A stretch of 64,000 nt of DNA from Pseudarthrobacter sp. GA104 (lineage in GTDB: Bacteria > Actinomycetota > Actinomycetes > Actinomycetales > Micrococcaceae). The notes under the pieces are model-generated. The model saw nothing but the letters and a program-made list of their open reading frames with translations. It did no database searches and was not told the origin of the DNA. The stretch lies in the NCBI RefSeq assembly GCF_009741265.1, contig NZ_WOWL01000001.1, forward strand, positions 2,480,001 through 2,544,000, read 5' to 3'. Both the position numbers and the translations under genes were made by a program. Of this stretch, positions 63,693-64,000 are shown piece by piece (within the stretch, counting starts at the first letter, position 1; every line of letters begins with the position of its first letter).

Positions 63693-64000
63693 CGTGCAGT
63701 CTCCTTGGCCGCTTCGGTCCCGCTGTGGGAAGCGTCTGTGGTGCTGAGGTTCGCAATGGCCTTACGCACCACGGCCAGGTCCAGGTCCCCCAGGCCTTGC
63801 GCGAGCAACTGCGCGTAGAGTTCGGTCCCGGCGGACGCCATCGGCGCAGCGGCACCGACGCTTCGTGCACTCTCCACGACAAAAGACAGGTCCTTGTGCA
63901 TGAACTTAGCCGGTCCTGTGGGCGTGTAGTCCTTTGCTGCCAGGCGGGGACCTACGAGTTCCAGCACCCGGCTTGCAGCGAGCCCGCCGGAGAGCACCTC
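63689..64000 (-). CDS. 3-hydroxyisobutyrate-dehydrogenase-family protein, C-terminal part
   Basis: The last ~104 residues of a beta-hydroxyacid dehydrogenase, with VLSGGLAASRVLEL, FMHKDLSFVVESARSVGAA and AGTELYAQLLAQGLGDLDL. The Lys of FMHKDL matches the conserved substrate-binding Lys of the family. The frame runs off the right edge, so the start is missing. It probably acts on a sugar-acid intermediate such as tartronate semialdehyde. Confidence 0.85.
   Translation of the reverse strand, partial: EVLSGGLAASRVLELVGPRLAAKDYTPTGPAKFMHKDLSFVVESARSVGAAAPMASAGTELYAQLLAQGLGDLDLAVVRKAIANLSTTDASHSGTEAAKETAR

Overview
The window is high-GC actinobacterial chromosome, most like the Arthrobacter/Pseudarthrobacter branch of the Micrococcaceae. 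Pointers are a dnaK-grpE-dnaJ-hspR operon with HAIR boxes, a DUF222-HNH protein, a SAM-IV-type riboswitch, GTG starts joined by 4-base overlaps, a dUMP-forming dCTP deaminase and an Mrp antiporter with subunits A and B fused. I see no transposase, integrase, phage module, rRNA or CRISPR array. The genus assignment is inference from gene content.

Layout. 0-9 kb: 3' end of putA, a small zinc-ribbon protein, a LysR regulator divergent from an MFS exporter, an alanine-dehydrogenase-like enzyme, tRNA-Gly(CCC), a secreted CAP/FG-GAP protein and dcd. 9-19 kb: a KhtTU-type K+/H+ antiporter, a UMF1-type MFS protein and a complete mrp operon (A/B fusion, C, D, E, F, G). 19-22 kb: stress or iron-sulfur genes (DUF4235, CDGSH, haem-oxygenase-like, DUF4383, UPF0303). 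22-25 kb: a TPP riboswitch followed by ykoE-ykoD-ykoC. 25-31 kb: a GH25-like secreted protein, an XRE-MurA fusion, a YbdK-type ligase and DUF222-HNH. 31-34 kb: a metZ operon behind a SAM riboswitch. 34-40 kb: TetR regulator, pabC, cardiolipin synthase, and a P-loop kinase-PabB fusion. 40-42 kb: a Zur-type box, a degenerate CobW protein and zinc-free L36. 42-47 kb: LysE, methyltransferase and MarR/MMPL, with a perfect 30-bp inverted repeat. 47-52 kb: the heat-shock operon. 52-57 kb: an arsenic operon (acr3-arsC-trxB-arsO-dinB) divergent from arsR. 57-62 kb: a persulfide/sulfane-sulfur operon divergent from cstR. 62-64 kb: L-idonate/gluconate catabolism running off the window end.

How the genes work together. 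Three regulons can be read from DNA sites: HspR/HAIR on dnaK, a 61-bp ArsR dyad between acr3 and arsR, and CstR-type ATACCCC/GGGGTAT boxes at two promoters of the sulfur cluster. Two riboswitches tie thiamine-precursor uptake and methionine synthesis to their end products. The zinc box, the Cys-poor L36 and the CobW-like protein together suggest a zinc-starvation switch. The features most worth follow-up are the kinase-PabB fusion, the XRE-MurA fusion with an altered catalytic loop, the zinc-starvation pair, the 30-bp inverted repeat covering a stop codon, the hairpins between grpE and dnaJ, and the rhodanese remnant that reads in frame into the persulfide dioxygenase.
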